A stretch of DNA of 8,213 nucleotides, from contig DNFG01000191.1 in NCBI GenBank assembly GCA_003487005.1, positions 1 to 8,213 of the forward strand. The letters are read 5' to 3'. This stretch comes from Bryobacterales bacterium (GTDB taxonomy: Bacteria; Acidobacteriota; Terriglobia; Bryobacterales; Bryobacteraceae). Positions 5,111 through 8,213 of this stretch are shown here, in pieces. Below the pieces are notes generated by a model, which was not told where the DNA came from, made no database searches, and was given only the letters and a program-made list of their open reading frames with translations. How positions within the stretch are numbered: position 1 is the stretch's first letter; each line of letters starts with the position of its first letter. The translations under genes were made by a program, and so were the position numbers.

Positions 5111-6841
5111 ATGTCGAATTTGATGAATGGTGCGCGAATTCTGTTGGAGTGCCTGGTCCGGGAGAATGTGGACTGCATATTCGGATATCCGGGCGGGGTG
5201 ACACTACCGTTGTATGACGTGTTGTATGACCATCCGATCCGGCACGTGCTGGTGCGGCACGAGGAAAACGCGGCGTTCGCGGCATCGGGATACGCGCATG
5301 CGACGGGGAAAGCGGGGGTTTGCTGCGCGACATCGGGTCCTGGGGCGACGAACCTGACGACGGGGCTGGTGGACGCGATGATGGACTCGATCCCGGTGGT
5401 GGCGTTGACGGGTCAGGTGACGTCGAAGCTGATCGGGACGGATGCGTTTCAGGAAGCGGACACGTTCGGGATCACGCGGTCGTGCACGAAGCACAACTTC
5501 CTGGTGAAGGACATCAACGAACTGGCGCAGACGATCCACGAGGCGTTTTACATTGCGACGACGGGACGTCCGGGGCCGGTGCTGGTGGACATCACGAAGG
5601 ACGTGTTGCAGGGGCAGGCGCATTATACGCCGGTCCACGAGATTCACCTGCCTGGATACAAGCTGGTGACGGAAGGGCACGCGGGGCAGATCCGGCGGGC
5701 TGCGCAGATGATGTGGGAAGCGCGGCGGCCGTATGTGTACGCGGGCGGCGGAATTATCGCGGCGGGGGCGAGCGGGGAGTTGCAGGATCTGGTGGAGACG
5801 CTGGACGCGCCGACGGTGTGCACGCTGATGGGCCTGGGCGGATTGCCGTCGTCGCATCCGAATTTTGTTTCGATGCCGGGGATGCACGGGTCGTACGCGG
5901 CGAACATGGGGATGTATGAATGTGACCTGCTGATTGCGCTGGGCGTGCGGTTTGACGACCGGGTGACGGGGCGGCTGGCGGCGTTCGCGCCTCATGCGAA
6001 GGTGATCCACGTGGACATCGATCCGGCGGAGATCGGGAAGAACCGGGCGGTGGATCTGCCGATTGTGGGGGATGTGAAGAAGGTGCTGACGAAGCTGAAC
6101 CGGCACCTGAAAGAGTTTGCGCCGACGATGCAGGAAGAGCGGGCGGCGGACCGTGCGGAGTGGTGGCAGACGGTGAGGAACTGGAAGGAAGAGCATCCGC
6201 TGCAGCCGGTGTTTTCAGCGACGGAGATCAAGCCGCAGCACCTGATGTACGAGATTGACCGGATCTCGGGGGGCAAGGCGATCGTGGCATCGGACGTGGG
6301 GCAGCACCAGATGTGGGCGGCGCAGTTCATCCGGTTTGACGAGCCGCGGCTGTGGGTGAATTCGGGCGGGCTGGGCTCGATGGGTTACGGGTTGCCGTCG
6401 GCGATGGGGGCGCAGATGGCGTGTCCGGACAAGACGGTGTTCGCGATCGTGGGGGATGGCGGATTCCAGATGGCGCTGCCGGAATTGGCGACGCTGGTGA
6501 ATTACGGGCTGAATGTGAAGGTGATTATCATGAACAACGGCTACCTGGGGATGGTGCGCCAGTGGCAGGAGTTGTTCTATAACAACCGGAAGTCGGCGGT
6601 GGAATTGAGTGCATTTCCGAATATTGAACATTTGGGAGCGGCTTATGGGATCAAGAGCCGGATCGTGCACACGCCGGCGGAATTGCAGGCGGGTTTGAAG
6701 GAAGCGATGGAAGAGAACGGGCCGTATCTGATGGATGTGCGGGTGTCGCAGTACGAGAACGTGTATCCGATGGTGCCGGCGGGCGGGGCGATCAACGAGA
6801 TGGTGCTGGCTCCGCCGCAGCCGGTGGCGGTGCCGAAGTAA
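5111..6841 (+). CDS. ilvB: Acetohydroxyacid (acetolactate) synthase, large catalytic subunit
   Basis: The 576-residue cytoplasmic enzyme uses thiamine diphosphate, Mg and FAD to join pyruvate with pyruvate or 2-oxobutyrate, the first committed step to valine/leucine and isoleucine. The N-terminal cofactor domain has FGYPGG at 24-29 and the catalytic glutamate E51 in LVRHEENA. SGPGATNLTTGLVDA follows. The middle domain covers about 190-330. The C-terminal domain has the diphosphate/metal motif G448-D449-G450 through N475-N476, then GYLGMVRQWQE. Length is normal. ATG 5111 is chosen because residues from 9 on (RILLECLVRENVDCIFGYPGG region) match the usual family start and AGGGGA lies at 5095-5100. 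The frame is open back to 4976, but that would read through the terminator. ATG 5123 is a second candidate. The small subunit follows after 18 bases. Expression should be set by the attenuator just upstream. Confidence 0.97.
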   Translation: MSNLMNGARILLECLVRENVDCIFGYPGGVTLPLYDVLYDHPIRHVLVRHEENAAFAASGYAHATGKAGVCCATSGPGATNLTTGLVDAMMDSIPVVALTGQVTSKLIGTDAFQEADTFGITRSCTKHNFLVKDINELAQTIHEAFYIATTGRPGPVLVDITKDVLQGQAHYTPVHEIHLPGYKLVTEGHAGQIRRAAQMMWEARRPYVYAGGGIIAAGASGELQDLVETLDAPTVCTLMGLGGLPSSHPNFVSMPGMHGSYAANMGMYECDLLIALGVRFDDRVTGRLAAFAPHAKVIHVDIDPAEIGKNRAVDLPIVGDVKKVLTKLNRHLKEFAPTMQEERAADRAEWWQTVRNWKEEHPLQPVFSATEIKPQHLMYEIDRISGGKAIVASDVGQHQMWAAQFIRFDEPRLWVNSGGLGSMGYGLPSAMGAQMACPDKTVFAIVGDGGFQMALPELATLVNYGLNVKVIIMNNGYLGMVRQWQELFYNNRKSAVELSAFPNIEHLGAAYGIKSRIVHTPAELQAGLKEAMEENGPYLMDVRVSQYENVYPMVPAGGAINEMVLAPPQPVAVPK

Positions 6842-6859
6842 GGAGACTGGGGAGCAGCT

Positions 6860-8213
<1,354 letters not shown>

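Overview
The window is high-GC DNA, most likely from an acidobacterium of the Bryobacter/Solibacter type. I infer this from the gene types, not from a database search: a secreted DUF1592-DUF1552 pair, an ankyrin protein and an ilvB-ilvN-ilvC cluster in GC-rich, G-skewed DNA. Planctomycetes and Verrucomicrobia also carry such pairs, so the phylum call is moderate.

Layout. At 1-247 on the minus strand is the start of a probably exported ankyrin-repeat protein that runs off the left edge. A 34-base AT-rich gap separates it from a plus-strand pair: a 786-residue two-haem-motif protein of the planctomycete-cytochrome type (282-2642) and a Tat-exported DUF1552 protein (2626-3990). The second starts at TTG inside the end of the first, so they are probably translationally coupled. 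Next is an AqpZ-type aquaporin with its own strong ribosome binding site (4092-4787).

The right third is a branched-chain amino acid operon: ilvB (acetohydroxyacid synthase large subunit, 5111-6841), ilvN (small subunit, 6860-7399) and ilvC (ketol-acid reductoisomerase, 7429 to the right edge, incomplete). These catalyse the first two steps of valine and isoleucine synthesis, and the valine route also feeds leucine.

The most interesting part is the 323-base stretch between aqpZ and ilvB. It holds a 39-codon leader peptide (4876-4995) with ten Val/Ile/Leu residues in 15 positions. A full set of competing RNA hairpins follows: a protector hairpin (4962-4990), an antiterminator (4988-5000 with 5023-5035, 12 of 13 positions paired) and an intrinsic terminator with a six-T tract (5021-5062). 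The leader stop codon lies inside the antiterminator arm. This is the architecture of ribosome-mediated transcription attenuation. Two adjacent inverted repeats (4811-4829 and 4828-4851) lie upstream of the leader.

The plus strand is G-rich throughout, whichever strand is coding. The minus-strand ankyrin gene uses GCC for all 20 of its alanines, while the plus-strand genes mostly use GCG.
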